Shown here: positions 7,837 to 17,130 of the stretch, piece by piece | Numbering within the stretch: position 1 is the first letter of the stretch | Layout of the letters: each line of letters opens with the position of its first letter | Source: Clostridiales bacterium | Lineage (GTDB): Bacteria; Bacillota; Clostridia; Christensenellales; CAG-138 | Assembly: GCA_004554165.1 (NCBI GenBank) | Contig: SFNQ01000020.1 | Location: 13,473-77,472, forward strand | Direction of reading: 5' to 3' | Length of the DNA: 64,000 bases | Notes under the pieces: generated by a model | Seen by the model: the letters and a program-made list of their open reading frames with translations, nothing else | What the model was told of the DNA's origin: nothing | Database searches by the model: none | Program-made: the position numbers and the translations under genes

Positions 7837-9462
7837 TCAATTTCCGCCAAACAGCGCCAGTATAAATTCCTGGAGACGCCTGAGAATTGCCGTGAAAACC
7901 GCGGCCTCCTCCCTATCCTGCGGGGCGTCCGCCTCCGGGGTGCTCTCCGCTGCCGGGGGCTGCGTTTCGGCCGGCGCTTCCACCTTTGGGACATAGATGC
8001 TGTCCGTTGTGACGATGAATTTCACGGAGCCGACCGAAACCGTCTCCGTCGGAGCGGAATAGGCGGTATAGCTTTCAGAAAGCTCCAGCATGGCGTCCTT
8101 CCGGTCCACGGAAACCGCCATACCCTCCGTCTGCTCGTCCAGCTCCTTCAGTCCTTCGTCGCAAAACTGGCGGATGCCCTTGTACAGGCTCCACAGTCCT
8201 TTGCGCAGGCTCACCGCCGCGTCAAGAATCGAACCGCCGTTCTGCGCAAGGCTTGCAAGACCGCCCGCAAGGCCGGAAACGCCCTGCGTCAAGGCGGAAA
8301 GGTCCGGCGCCTGTATACCCGAAAGGATGCTGCCCGCATCGGAAAGCGCGCCGCCGGCGTCGGAAAGCGCGGAGAGCGCGCTGTACACCGCGTTCTTTTG
8401 CGCGTCGGTCATGTCGGTCAGGTCCATGCCGGAAAGTGCGCCCGCTGCGGACTGCACCTTCCCCGACGCAGCGCCAATCTTGCCGCCAACGCCGGAAAGC
8501 GCGCCGTTCAGCGCCGAGGTGTCCACCGCGCCAAGGCCCGCATTCAGCTGATTTGCCGCGTCCTTCAGCGAATCAAGCCCCGAAAGGAACGACTCGAGGC
8601 CGCCGGTAAACTGCTTCATGCCGCTGTGGAGCCGCTTTGCGCCGCGCTGGAGTTCGTCGCCCGCATCGTTGAGCTCGTCCACGCCGTCCACAAAGTCCCG
8701 CACGTCGTCCATGCTCTTGAGGTCGTCCGAATCCAGCAGATCCGGCACCATGACCGCCATGATCGATTCCAGCGAAAAGGACTTCACATCCGCCTCAAAG
8801 CTGAAGCTCTCCGCGAGGGAATCCGTCGCGTCCGCATCCAGATTGTGCGCAAGGCCCGGGAAGGTGGTGCCGATCACGGTGGCGCTGCCCGCCTCGGACA
8901 TGATCTTAGCGTTTTCCACGGCAACGCGCCTGAATCCGTCGCCCAGCTCGATGATGGTGATGACCGTGAAGGGCGTGAACAGCTCCACCGGCTCGCCCTT
9001 GATCTCCACCGTGCTTTTGCACCTGTTCTCATAAGAAACCGTAACGCGCACGCGGCCGCTCCTGCCCGCGATCTCCTCCGGGGACATCTCCGTGCCGTCC
9101 AGCGCATAGCGCACGTTCATGGAGACGGGCAGCGCCGAAGAAGCCTTGCCCTGATAGCACACGTCCTCCCCTTCGGCCGGAAAAACCCATGCACCATCCT
9201 GCTGCCACGGCGAATCATTGGAAAGGATGTTTTTGACCTCCGTCAGACTGCTCCCGTCGGCCAGCGTCTCCCGCTGATCGGGGTTGACCAGATAGACGCT
9301 GGACAGCACGGACTCCACCGTACCCGCAGCATCCGCCGTAACATAGACCGTTTCCGTCCGCTCCACGTCCGCATCCGCCGCACGCGAAACACGCGCCGCC
9401 GGAAAAAGCAGAAGCGCGGAAACCGCCAGACAGGCGGAACGCCGCAACATGCCGCCGCGCAT
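7837..9462 (-). CDS. Secreted heptad-repeat protein, YhgE/Pip-like, linked to ABC exporter
   Basis: 541 residues from the ATG at 9462 (MRGGMLRRSAC), which overlaps the TAA of the preceding 29-residue ORF as TAATG. A signal peptide or anchor (about 5-28, ending ARVSRAAD) is followed by a beta-rich region. A long helical stretch follows with repeated L-x-x-G spacing (DGVDELNDAGDELQ, SGMKQFTGGLESFLSGLDSL, ALSDAGGALSDAGSIL), the X-x-x-L-x-x-G heptads of YhgE/Pip proteins. The C-terminus is Glu/Pro-rich and then ends in a short amphipathic or membrane-like helix (LRRLQEFILALFGGN). Its place behind a MacB-type permease and ATPase suggests a periplasm-facing partner of the exporter. The substrate is not known. 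Confidence 0.75.
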   Translation of the reverse strand: MRGGMLRRSACLAVSALLLFPAARVSRAADADVERTETVYVTADAAGTVESVLSSVYLVNPDQRETLADGSSLTEVKNILSNDSPWQQDGAWVFPAEGEDVCYQGKASSALPVSMNVRYALDGTEMSPEEIAGRSGRVRVTVSYENRCKSTVEIKGEPVELFTPFTVITIIELGDGFRRVAVENAKIMSEAGSATVIGTTFPGLAHNLDADATDSLAESFSFEADVKSFSLESIMAVMVPDLLDSDDLKSMDDVRDFVDGVDELNDAGDELQRGAKRLHSGMKQFTGGLESFLSGLDSLKDAANQLNAGLGAVDTSALNGALSGVGGKIGAASGKVQSAAGALSGMDLTDMTDAQKNAVYSALSALSDAGGALSDAGSILSGIQAPDLSALTQGVSGLAGGLASLAQNGGSILDAAVSLRKGLWSLYKGIRQFCDEGLKELDEQTEGMAVSVDRKDAMLELSESYTAYSAPTETVSVGSVKFIVTTDSIYVPKVEAPAETQPPAAESTPEADAPQDREEAAVFTAILRRLQEFILALFGGN

Positions 9463-9551
9463 TACAGTATCCCCATAAGCAGGGATACGGCGCCGCTGAG
9501 CAGAAACAGCGCCGCAAGGACCAGGCAAAAAACTCGGACTCCCTTTTTCAT
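9462..9551 (-). CDS. 29-residue hydrophobic membrane peptide, translationally coupled
   Basis: A short ORF: ATG at 9551, MKKGVRVFCLVLAALF then LLSGAVSLLMGIL, stop TAA at 9464-9462 overlapping the next ATG as TAATG. Two Lys and one Arg precede a single hydrophobic helix, so one membrane span is expected. AAAGGA lies 12 bases upstream and GGAG directly upstream; an in-frame ATG four codons earlier is possible. It sits between the ABC permease and the heptad-repeat protein. The overlapping stop and start suggest coupling. The peptide may be a small transporter subunit, or a leader ORF that mainly delivers ribosomes to the next gene. Confidence 0.55.
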   Translation of the reverse strand: MKKGVRVFCLVLAALFLLSGAVSLLMGIL

Positions 9552-9589
9552 TCTCCAACACATTCCTTTCCGAATTCAAATACTGCAAA

Positions 9590-12121
9590 TCATTCCGCGC
9601 TCTTGAGCGACTCGACCATGTCCACGCTGCGCACCTTTTTGCGCATGAGGAGGTTGACCATCAGAGCGAACACAATGGAGAGCGCAGCGCTGTATCCATA
9701 GCTCAGCGGCTTGACATTGCGCACGAACATCACCATATCCACCTCGCAGGTCACGATGACAAACTGGTGCAGGTACCTGCCCAGCACCAGCCCCACCGCT
9801 GTTCCGATGAAGGCAAGGGCGTTGTTTTCCCGGAACACATAGTCGTACATCTCGCGATCCGTAAAGCCCAGCACGCGCAGCGTCGCAAGCTCCCGGCGCC
9901 GCTCGGTAATGTTGATATTGGTCAGGTTCAACATGACCACGAAGGCCAGCGCGCCCGCCGAAAGAATCAACACGCCCACCACATAGTTGAGTACGTTCAG
10001 GCTGTCCCAGATGTTCTCAAAAATATCCGTTGTAAACAGCGCGGTATACACGCGGTTGTCGGAGAGGAAGCGCGTGGCCCACGCATCCTCAAGCGCCGCC
10101 TTTTCCGCATCGTCCGCCTCCGTAAAGCCCTCGATGTTCGTGAAAATGCAGTTGTATTCCGCTGCGCTTCCCGTAACCGCTTCATAACAGGCGGGCGTAA
10201 AATAGATAAAGTGGTAAACATAGTTCTCTGCAACCGCGGAAACCCGCGCCTCGTAGGACTTTTCACCGCTCTCGATGGTCACGGTATCGCCCTCGCGCAG
10301 GTCATAGAGCGTTGCGAGCTTTTTTGTGATGACCACGCCGCTGTCGTCCAGCACGATGGGCTTGCCGCCATCGTCGGTCAGGTGGACCGTTTCCATCAAA
10401 ATCTCCGGTTCATGCGCCACAAACAGATGAGCCTCAGTTTTGACGTCGCCCTTTGCGCCAGCGGTGGCCGTTTTGTCATAGCAGTAGGCCGTGTTGTACA
10501 GAGCGTCGCCGCCCACGGACTCCGCCAGCGCCCGGAGCTTTTCCAGCGCCATGGCGTCGTAGGTATAGGCCTGCAGATCCATCGTCCAGATTTTGCCAAA
10601 CTGTTCGTCTGCAATGCCATAGATGGAATCCGACAATCCAAAGCCCGTAACCAGCAGACCGCAGCTTCCGGCAATGCCGACGACGCTCATGAAGAAGCGT
10701 TTTTTGTACCGCAGCAGGTTTCGCACCGTCACCTTGGAGGTAAAGCCAAGCCGCTTCCAAAGAAAGCCGATGTATTCGAGGAACACGCGCTTGCCCGCCT
10801 TTGGCGCCTTGGGCCGCATGAGCGAGGCCGGCACCTCCCGCAGAGCGGAAAAGCTGACGAATGCGGCCGCCAGCGTAACGCAGCCCACCACCGCGCCGAT
10901 GGAACCGGCCGCAATTTCCGTCCAGTACGGAGTCTGGAAATCCGGCAGGCGGTACATGATGGCATAGGCGTTGCCAATGACCGTCGGGAAGAGCCAAAAA
11001 CCGATGAGGCTTCCCAGGATGCTCCCGGAAAGGCTGGCGAGGATTGCATACATGAGGTACTGCATCACGATATGCGGCTGCGAATACCCCAGCGCCTTGA
11101 GCGTTCCCATCTGAATCCGCTGCTCCTCCACCATGCGCGTCATGGTGGTCAGCGCCACCAGCAGCGCCACCAGCAGGAAAATCAGCGGAAAAAACTGGCC
11201 CACCGCCGCGATGCGCTCGGTGTTCTCGGAATAGTCCAGATACCCCGGATTGTCGGAGCGGGTGCGGACATACCAGGTGGCGTCCGTGGTATCCCCATAG
11301 GCCTCGATTTGGCGCACAACGCCATCGATCAGCGTCTCATACTCGTCGGAAAAGCAGTTCAGCGCCGCCGCCCCCTCCACGACGATCTCCACCTCGGAAT
11401 AGCGCGCGGAAAACATGGCCATCATGGGCATGCGCGAGCCGAGCCTGCCGATGGCGTTGCCGGAGGCCAGGGCAAAGGCATCGCTGCTGCCGTTGCCGAT
11501 CGTGCTCGTGCCCCGGTCAAAGTTGGAAATATACTTGGGCGACTCCACAAAGCCGGTGATATACAGCTCCGCCGCGCCGCCGCTGGTGCTGAGCGAAACC
11601 CGGGAACCGACGGAAAGCCCAGACGTCCCCATCAGCTCCGCATCCAGCGCGATCTCATGGTCGTCCTCCGGAAGCCTGCCCTCCATCACCTCGGGCAGAT
11701 TGACATCCGCGCCGTCCGGATCGATGCCGTAGTCCGGCAAGAGGGAAAGCGAGGCCGGATGCTCTTCCTCCGGCGCGAAGGGCAGGGAAATCAGATGGAC
11801 GTTGTACTCCTTGTCCCCGCCGTCCGACGGCCGCAGCATGGCGTCCACGGTGAGCACGGGCAAAACGGACGCCACGCCGGGGAGCTTTGACAGCGCGTCC
11901 ACATCGTCCGCATTCAGACCTGCCGTTGAGATGGCGGTAATATCCGCAAGGCGCGCGTTGTCAAGATAGACGTCCGCGGTGAGCTTCATATCCGGCCCGG
12001 CCGCGCGCACACCGGCAAAGAACGCGACCCCGATGGCGGAAATCGTAAAAATGGAAAGAAAACGCATGAGCGTATGCGCAATTTCCCGAGACAGATTTCG
12101 CCAGAGGTACTTCGTTTTCAT
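9590..12121 (-). CDS. ABC transporter permease, FtsX/MacB type
   Basis: 843 residues. MKTKYLWRNLSREIAHTLMR leads into the first transmembrane helix (about 20-42), then a large extracytoplasmic MacB-like domain. Three helices with the FtsX signature follow (FLLVALLVALTTMTRMVEEQ, GTLKALGYS), then a second extracytoplasmic domain and a final FtsX triplet (MLNLTNINITERRRELATLRVLGF). This ten-helix, two-domain form is that of Gram-positive exporters for antimicrobial peptides or lipids. Its ATPase is the gene immediately upstream, 28 bases away. Confidence 0.9.
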   Translation of the reverse strand: MKTKYLWRNLSREIAHTLMRFLSIFTISAIGVAFFAGVRAAGPDMKLTADVYLDNARLADITAISTAGLNADDVDALSKLPGVASVLPVLTVDAMLRPSDGGDKEYNVHLISLPFAPEEEHPASLSLLPDYGIDPDGADVNLPEVMEGRLPEDDHEIALDAELMGTSGLSVGSRVSLSTSGGAAELYITGFVESPKYISNFDRGTSTIGNGSSDAFALASGNAIGRLGSRMPMMAMFSARYSEVEIVVEGAAALNCFSDEYETLIDGVVRQIEAYGDTTDATWYVRTRSDNPGYLDYSENTERIAAVGQFFPLIFLLVALLVALTTMTRMVEEQRIQMGTLKALGYSQPHIVMQYLMYAILASLSGSILGSLIGFWLFPTVIGNAYAIMYRLPDFQTPYWTEIAAGSIGAVVGCVTLAAAFVSFSALREVPASLMRPKAPKAGKRVFLEYIGFLWKRLGFTSKVTVRNLLRYKKRFFMSVVGIAGSCGLLVTGFGLSDSIYGIADEQFGKIWTMDLQAYTYDAMALEKLRALAESVGGDALYNTAYCYDKTATAGAKGDVKTEAHLFVAHEPEILMETVHLTDDGGKPIVLDDSGVVITKKLATLYDLREGDTVTIESGEKSYEARVSAVAENYVYHFIYFTPACYEAVTGSAAEYNCIFTNIEGFTEADDAEKAALEDAWATRFLSDNRVYTALFTTDIFENIWDSLNVLNYVVGVLILSAGALAFVVMLNLTNINITERRRELATLRVLGFTDREMYDYVFRENNALAFIGTAVGLVLGRYLHQFVIVTCEVDMVMFVRNVKPLSYGYSAALSIVFALMVNLLMRKKVRSVDMVESLKSAE

Positions 12122-12149
12122 GGCTGCACAGACCGTTCCTTCTATCGTC

Positions 12150-12851
12150 TTACCATTCGATTTCGTCGATGGAAACCGGGCGCTCGTTGAGGTAATGGCT
12201 GGCGATGGTTCCGTTTTTTACCTGAACAACGCGGTCTGCCATGGGCTTGAGCGCAGCGTTGTGCGTGATGATGATGACGGTCATGCCCTGCGAGCGGCAG
12301 GTGTCCTGCAACAGCTTCAGCACCTGCTTGCCCGTCTGATAATCCAGCGCGCCCGTAGGTTCGTCGCAAAGCATGAGCTTTGGGTTCTTGGCCAGCGCCC
12401 GCGCGATGGATACGCGCTGCTGCTCGCCGCCGGAAAGCTGCGCGGGAAAATTCTGCTTTCGGTCTGACAGTCCCACAAGCTCCAGCACGCGGTCCACATC
12501 CAGCGGATGATCGCAAATCTGCACCGCCAGCTCCACGTTCTCCCGCGCGGTCAGGTTCTGCACGAGGTTGTAAAACTGGAACACGAAGCCCACCGTACTG
12601 CGCCGGTAGAGCGTCAGCTGCCGGCTGGAACAGGCCTCCACATGCATGCCGTCCACAATAATCTCGCCGCTGGTTGCGCTGTCCATCCCGCCGAGGATGT
12701 TCAAAAGCGTCGTCTTTCCGGCGCCCGACGGCCCCACCACAACGCAGAGCTCACCCTTTTCGATGGTAAAATCCACGCCCGAGAGCGCATCAATCGTAAC
12801 CTCGCCCATGCGGTACTGCTTTTTGACGTTTTTTAGCTCGATATATGCCAT
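12150..12851 (-). CDS. ABC transporter ATP-binding protein, LolD/MacB type
   Basis: 233 residues. Walker A GPSGAGKTT, Q-loop FVFQFYNLVQNLT, signature LSGGEQQR, Walker B LMLCDEPTGALD and the switch His in IITHNAALK are all present. It energises the permease that follows. First gene of the exporter operon, behind the promoter at 12900-12928. Confidence 0.93.
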   Translation of the reverse strand: MAYIELKNVKKQYRMGEVTIDALSGVDFTIEKGELCVVVGPSGAGKTTLLNILGGMDSATSGEIIVDGMHVEACSSRQLTLYRRSTVGFVFQFYNLVQNLTARENVELAVQICDHPLDVDRVLELVGLSDRKQNFPAQLSGGEQQRVSIARALAKNPKLMLCDEPTGALDYQTGKQVLKLLQDTCRSQGMTVIIITHNAALKPMADRVVQVKNGTIASHYLNERPVSIDEIEW

Positions 12852-12899
12852 TGGGTTTCCCTCTCCCGTTCCCCAGGGGACTGGAACTACATATCATAC

Positions 12900-12928
12900 A
12901 ATATACCGTTTGACGGAACAAATGGCAA
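12900..12928 (-). promoter_or_regulatory. Promoter of the ABC exporter operon with internal dyad
   Basis: On the minus strand TTGCCA (12923-12928), 17 bases, TATATT (12900-12905). The spacer contains CCGT-TTG-ACGG (12906-12916), a small inverted repeat that could be an operator, as many peptide-responsive exporters are controlled there. Confidence 0.5.
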
Positions 12929-13034
12929 GCGGATTGGGATTGGTTTGAATGCATTTCACATTTGTTGCATAATTCGGCGGGGCTTTTCCCGGGCCGGGTT
13001 TGCAGCGATCTGCGGCGCGCGGTTTTTACCGCGG

Positions 13035-13063
13035 TTGACCTGCGCGGGATTTTCTGCTAAAAT
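13035..13063 (+). promoter_or_regulatory. Sigma-A promoter of the CNNM/CorC gene
   Basis: TTGACC (13035-13040), 17 bases, TAAAAT (13058-13063). It implies a leader of about 170 bases. Confidence 0.65.
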
Positions 13064-13069
13064 CTTTCC

Positions 13070-13243
13070 CAACAGAGTTTGAGAGGGTGATTTTCGCTGG
13101 ACGTTCCTCCCGCAGGGAGTTGTACTGCGCTTTTATCCCCCGGCGCCCATCATATGACAGTCCTGGCACGGCAATGAACCGGAGCGGCTTTGCGCCGCCG
13201 GTCTTATGCTGTGTTTTTATGTTACGGAGGTAAACAAGAAACC
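13070..13243 (+). promoter_or_regulatory. Structured 5' leader, possible attenuator or riboswitch
   Basis: The leader ends in a GC-rich hairpin near 13172-13200 (ACCGGAGCGGC / GCCGCCGGT) followed by a T-rich stretch GTGTTTTTAT and then the RBS GGAGG at 13226-13230. A terminator-like stem just before a metal-efflux-type gene fits metal-sensing control. I could not match it to the Mn (yybP-ykoY) or Mg (M-box) consensus by eye. Confidence 0.35.
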
Positions 13244-14638
13244 ATGCAAGCCGATCCGCTCCTGTGGCAATTCGTTCTGCAAATCGTACTGATTCTGTGC
13301 AACGCCGTCTTCGCCTGCGCCGAAATCGCCGTGCTTTCCGTTAACGATGCGCGGCTCTCTGTGCTCGCGACCGGCGGCGACCGCCGCGCGCTACGCCTTT
13401 GCAGAATGACGAGCCAGCCTGCCCGCTTTCTGGCAACCATACAGGTTGCCATTACGCTGTCCGGCTTTCTCGGCAGCGCGTTCGCTGCGGACAATTTCTC
13501 CGAACGTCTGGTCGCCTTTCTCATCGGCGCAGGCCTGCGCATACCCGAAAAGACGCTGGACACCATCTGCGTCGTTCTCATCACCATGATCCTCTCCTAC
13601 TTCACGCTGGTGTTCGGCGAGCTCGTGCCCAAGCGGCTCGCGATGAAAAACGCCGAGAAGCTGGCGCTGGCCCTGTCCGGACTGATTGCCTTCATCTCGA
13701 CGCTTTTTAAACCCATCGTTTCGCTGCTCACCGCTTCCACCAACGGCATCCTGCGCCTGCTTCGCATCGATCCAAACCAGGAGGACGACGCCGTGACGGA
13801 GGAAGAAATCCGGATGCTCATCGACGTGGGCTCGCAGAAGGGCGCCATTGACGTCGAGGAAAAGCAGATGCTCCAAAACGTCTTTGAATTTGACGATATC
13901 TCGGCAGGAGAGCTGGCCACCCACCGAACGATGGTGGATATGCTGCGCCTTGAGGACGATGACGCGGCCTGGAGCAGGCTTATCCATGAGACGCGGCACT
14001 CCTACTATCCCGTCTGCCAGGGAAACACCGACAACATCATCGGCATACTGGACGCGAAGGACTATTTCCGCCTGTCCGACCGCAGCCGGGAAAACGTGCT
14101 GAAAAACGCGGTGTCGGAGCCCTGTTTTATCCCGGAATCGGTCAAGGCCGACGCGCTCTTTGCGGACATGAAAAAGCGGCGCAATTATTTCTGCGTGGTG
14201 CTCGACGAATACGGCGGCGTCGAAGGCATCGTCACCATGACCGACCTCATCGAGGAGATCGTGGGCGACTTTGCCGACGAGGATGCGGACGGCGAATGCA
14301 TCATGGAGCCTGTTGGCGACGGAATGTGGCGCATGTCCGGCTCCGTGCCGCTGGACGCCATAACGGACGCGCTGCACATCGAATTCCCGGACGACGGCAT
14401 TGAAACGCTGGGCGGACTCATATTCAGCACGCTGACCGCCGTACCGCAGGACGGCGCGCAGTTTTCCTGCACGGTGGCTGGGTTGTCCGTCGAAGTGCTG
14501 CGCATCGAAAACCACAGGATTGAAGAAGCGCTCGTGCGCATTCTGCCGGCGGACGGGGATGCGGCGCCGGACGGCGACCAGGAAAGCGCTGCAGCTGCCG
14601 CGCACGCCGGCGCCTATGCGCGAAACTGTTGTAATTAA
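13244..14638 (+). CDS. CNNM/HlyC-CorC family membrane protein (DUF21, CBS pair, CorC)
   Basis: 464 residues from MQADPLLWQF (GGAGG 13 bases upstream). Residues about 1-190 are a DUF21 domain with four hydrophobic helices, including VFACAEIAVLSVNDARL and FGELVPKRLAM. Two CBS motifs follow (about 200-325, with THRTMVDMLRL and FCVVLDEYGGVEGIVTMTDLIEEIVGD). The last 90 residues are a CorC_HlyC domain. The family is associated with Mg or Co efflux/homeostasis and contains the older name hemolysin C; there is no evidence of haemolysis. Transcribed alone. Confidence 0.88.
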   Translation: MQADPLLWQFVLQIVLILCNAVFACAEIAVLSVNDARLSVLATGGDRRALRLCRMTSQPARFLATIQVAITLSGFLGSAFAADNFSERLVAFLIGAGLRIPEKTLDTICVVLITMILSYFTLVFGELVPKRLAMKNAEKLALALSGLIAFISTLFKPIVSLLTASTNGILRLLRIDPNQEDDAVTEEEIRMLIDVGSQKGAIDVEEKQMLQNVFEFDDISAGELATHRTMVDMLRLEDDDAAWSRLIHETRHSYYPVCQGNTDNIIGILDAKDYFRLSDRSRENVLKNAVSEPCFIPESVKADALFADMKKRRNYFCVVLDEYGGVEGIVTMTDLIEEIVGDFADEDADGECIMEPVGDGMWRMSGSVPLDAITDALHIEFPDDGIETLGGLIFSTLTAVPQDGAQFSCTVAGLSVEVLRIENHRIEEALVRILPADGDAAPDGDQESAAAAAHAGAYARNCCN

Positions 14639-14870
14639 CGGAAAGATCACTTATAATAATGTTGCATCATGTACGGAAGGGAGGATTTCTGCCCCATCAG
14701 CGCCGAACGCCGGGCTTCCCATGCGTTTGACGGATTCCAAGAGAATTTCCCTTTTGTCCGCCGGGACGCGATTTGGGCGGCGAAAATGGTATCCTCCTTA
14801 TTATGACTGGGACCGGATTGGGCGCGCGGTTTTGCGCAGCCCTTGACCGGACGGCAGGAGTGAAAAACGG

Positions 14871-15746
14871 ATGAACCACCCTCTTCCACGTAGACCAACC
14901 ACCCTGTTGCTCTGCGCGCTTTTTTTGTGCGCTGTCTTTTCGGGCTGCGCAAAACAGGAGGCGGGCCTGCAAGGCGGCGCGCTGTTTTCCTGGAAACAGT
15001 CCGCCGTCCTTACAGAAAGCGAAACGCTGTTCTCCCTTATGCGAGAGGTGGGTTTGGAAACGCTGTACCAGCGCTTTCCCGACAGCCTCCCGGACGAAGA
15101 GATCGACCGTTTCATGAAATCGGCGGCCGACTGCGGCGTTGCGGTATATCTGCTTGCGGGGGAACCGGAATGGGCGCTGGATGTTAGCGGCAAGCCGCTT
15201 TGCGACACCGTGGAGCGCGCGGTCGCAATCAACGCCGGATTGGACGGCCGCCGTCTGCAGGGGCTGGTGCTGGACGTTGAGCCCTACCTGCTGGACCAGT
15301 GGGACGAGACCAGCGCGCCCGTCATCCTCGATGGTTTTTTGCAGGGCGCACGGTCCGCTTATGCCCGGGCAAGCGCCGCAGGACTGACGCTGATCCTCTG
15401 TATCCCCTATTACTACGATACTCTGGAGCTTACGCCGCAGCTTACAGACCTGATACAGTCCTGCTGCGACGGAGTCGCCGTGATGAACTACTACCGCGGC
15501 AAGGAGGCGGAGCACATCGAAACCGAAGTCAGGCTTGCCGCGCAATACGGGAAGCGCCTGATCCAGATCTACGAGTTGCAGCAGCCCGGCATCCATGGAC
15601 TTACAGACCAGAACACCTATTATCACCTGGGGCTGGCCGCTGTGGAGGAAAACTTTCGCGCGCTCGAGCTTGCCTGTCCGGAGCTTCCGCTCACGGCTGC
15701 GCTGCATGATTTCGAGGCCCTTAAGGCGGTGATGGCGCATGAATGA
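14871..15746 (+). CDS. Lipoprotein with TIM-barrel-like glycosidase fold
   Basis: 291 residues. Signal peptide with lipobox FSGC, lipidated Cys at residue 26. The mature part has the alternating strand/helix pattern of a TIM barrel (GVAVYLLAGEPEW, LQGLVLDVEPYLL, GLTLILCIPYYYD, CDGVAVMNYYRG, KRLIQIYELQQPG). Acidic residues at strand ends (DVEPY, YELQ) could be catalytic. First gene of a seven-gene overlapping operon whose other members point to a cell-surface polymer. Start has GGAGTG about 8 bases upstream. The exact family was not recognised. Confidence 0.75.
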   Translation: MNHPLPRRPTTLLLCALFLCAVFSGCAKQEAGLQGGALFSWKQSAVLTESETLFSLMREVGLETLYQRFPDSLPDEEIDRFMKSAADCGVAVYLLAGEPEWALDVSGKPLCDTVERAVAINAGLDGRRLQGLVLDVEPYLLDQWDETSAPVILDGFLQGARSAYARASAAGLTLILCIPYYYDTLELTPQLTDLIQSCCDGVAVMNYYRGKEAEHIETEVRLAAQYGKRLIQIYELQQPGIHGLTDQNTYYHLGLAAVEENFRALELACPELPLTAALHDFEALKAVMAHE

Positions 15747-16434
15747 GGTGTTGCGGCAGGAGAAGAAGTTTCTCGTCACCCTCGAACAGTATTACGCGCT
15801 CAGCCACAGCTTTTCCCATGTGCTGCACCCGGACGAAAACAGCAACGGCGACGGGTACCTCGTCCGTTCGCTGTATTTTGATTCTCTGGACGACCGGGAT
15901 TTTACGGAAAAGGAGGATGGGCTTTTCCTCCGGCGAAAAATCCGGCTCCGCTGCTACGGCCCGGCAAGCGGTTTTGCCATCCTTGAGATGAAGCAAAAGC
16001 AGGGCGCGATGCAGAAAAAGCGATCCCTTCGTCTGGACCGGACCGAAGCCCAGGCCCTCTCGCAGGGCGACTATGCGCCGCTGCTGCGCCACGGCGAGCC
16101 CTTTGCCGCGGAATGCTATGCGACAATGCGGGCGCTGTGCTACCGGCCAAAGGCGGTCATCAGCTACCACCGCAAAGCCTTTGTTGCCAGAGAGAACCGG
16201 ATTCGCGTGACCTTCGACCATCATCTTTGCGGCACGGAGAGCAGCGCGGATCTGTTTGCCGACCCCCTGCCGGAGTATCCGCTGCTGGATCCTGCGCTGG
16301 CGGTGCTGGAGATCAAGTACAACGGCTTTTTATTGAGCTATATCAAGGACGCGCTGCGCGCCCTTGATGGAAGCGAGCTGTCGGTCAGCAAATATTGCCT
16401 CGGACGCGCCGTCAGCAAACACTATACCTTTTGA
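15739..16434 (+). CDS. VTC-domain protein (polyphosphate polymerase-like)
   Basis: 231 residues, cytoplasmic, no signal peptide. It is a VTC/CYTH-type tunnel domain: RQEKKF (6-11), SLYFD (44-48), RRKIRLRCYG (65-74), LEMKQK (82-87), YHRKAFV (143-149), EIKYN (191-195), SKY (217-219). These basic and acidic strand residues line the tunnel that binds nucleotide and phosphate chain in the eukaryotic polyphosphate polymerase. It overlaps the lipoprotein gene by 8 bases and is followed by a DUF4956 gene, a recurrent pairing. Enzyme activity in this bacterium is inferred only. Confidence 0.88.
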   Translation: MNEVLRQEKKFLVTLEQYYALSHSFSHVLHPDENSNGDGYLVRSLYFDSLDDRDFTEKEDGLFLRRKIRLRCYGPASGFAILEMKQKQGAMQKKRSLRLDRTEAQALSQGDYAPLLRHGEPFAAECYATMRALCYRPKAVISYHRKAFVARENRIRVTFDHHLCGTESSADLFADPLPEYPLLDPALAVLEIKYNGFLLSYIKDALRALDGSELSVSKYCLGRAVSKHYTF

Positions 16435-16452
16435 AAGCGAGGTGGCGATGCC

Positions 16453-17130
16453 ATGCGGGATTACCTGCTAACCGTTCTCGAACAGGGCGGCAACCTGAGC
16501 GCCGAGGAGATCGTACTCCATATTCTTTCCTCTGCGGCTATCAGTATTGCGATCTATATCTCCTACTGGTTTACGCATGCCGGCACGGCCTACAGCCGGA
16601 AATTCAACGTCTCTCTCATAACGCTCACCGTTCTGACCGGCACGGTCATGACCGTGATCGGCAACAATGTGGCGTTGTCGCTGGGCATGGTCGGCGCGCT
16701 GTCCATCGTGCGGTTTCGCACGGCCATCAAGGATTCCCGGGACACGGCCTATATTTTCTGGGCGATCGTCGTGGGCATCTGCTGCGGCGTAGGGGATTAC
16801 CTCGTTGCCGGTGTCGGCTCCGCAGTGGTATTTCTGTTGCTTTTGCTGTTTGGCCGCGTGCGCAACGAAAACCGGATTCTTCTTATTGTCCGCGCCGCCC
16901 GGAGCCGTGAGCTGGATGTGGAAGGCCTGATATTCCGCTATTTCAGCCACAAAGCGCTGCTCAAGGTAAAGAATACCACGGCGGACAGCGTGGAATTCAT
17001 CTACGAAATGACACGCGGCGCCTACCGTCTCTCCGACAAGAAGGAGCAGAGCATTACGCAGGCGCTCTATGGACTGGGCGACATCGAATACGTCAACGTC
17101 GTCACGCAGAGCGACGAAATCAACGGATAA
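16453..17130 (+). CDS. DUF4956 multi-pass membrane protein
   Basis: 225 residues. Helices at about 25-42, 52-75, 85-108 and 110-135, with the family core NVALSLGMVGALSIVRFRT between helices, then a soluble C-terminal domain of about 80 residues. The function is unknown. It usually occurs next to a VTC-domain gene, as here (18 bases away), and may form the membrane part of the same complex. Its stop overlaps the next start as TAATG. Confidence 0.88.
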   Translation: MRDYLLTVLEQGGNLSAEEIVLHILSSAAISIAIYISYWFTHAGTAYSRKFNVSLITLTVLTGTVMTVIGNNVALSLGMVGALSIVRFRTAIKDSRDTAYIFWAIVVGICCGVGDYLVAGVGSAVVFLLLLLFGRVRNENRILLIVRAARSRELDVEGLIFRYFSHKALLKVKNTTADSVEFIYEMTRGAYRLSDKKEQSITQALYGLGDIEYVNVVTQSDEING

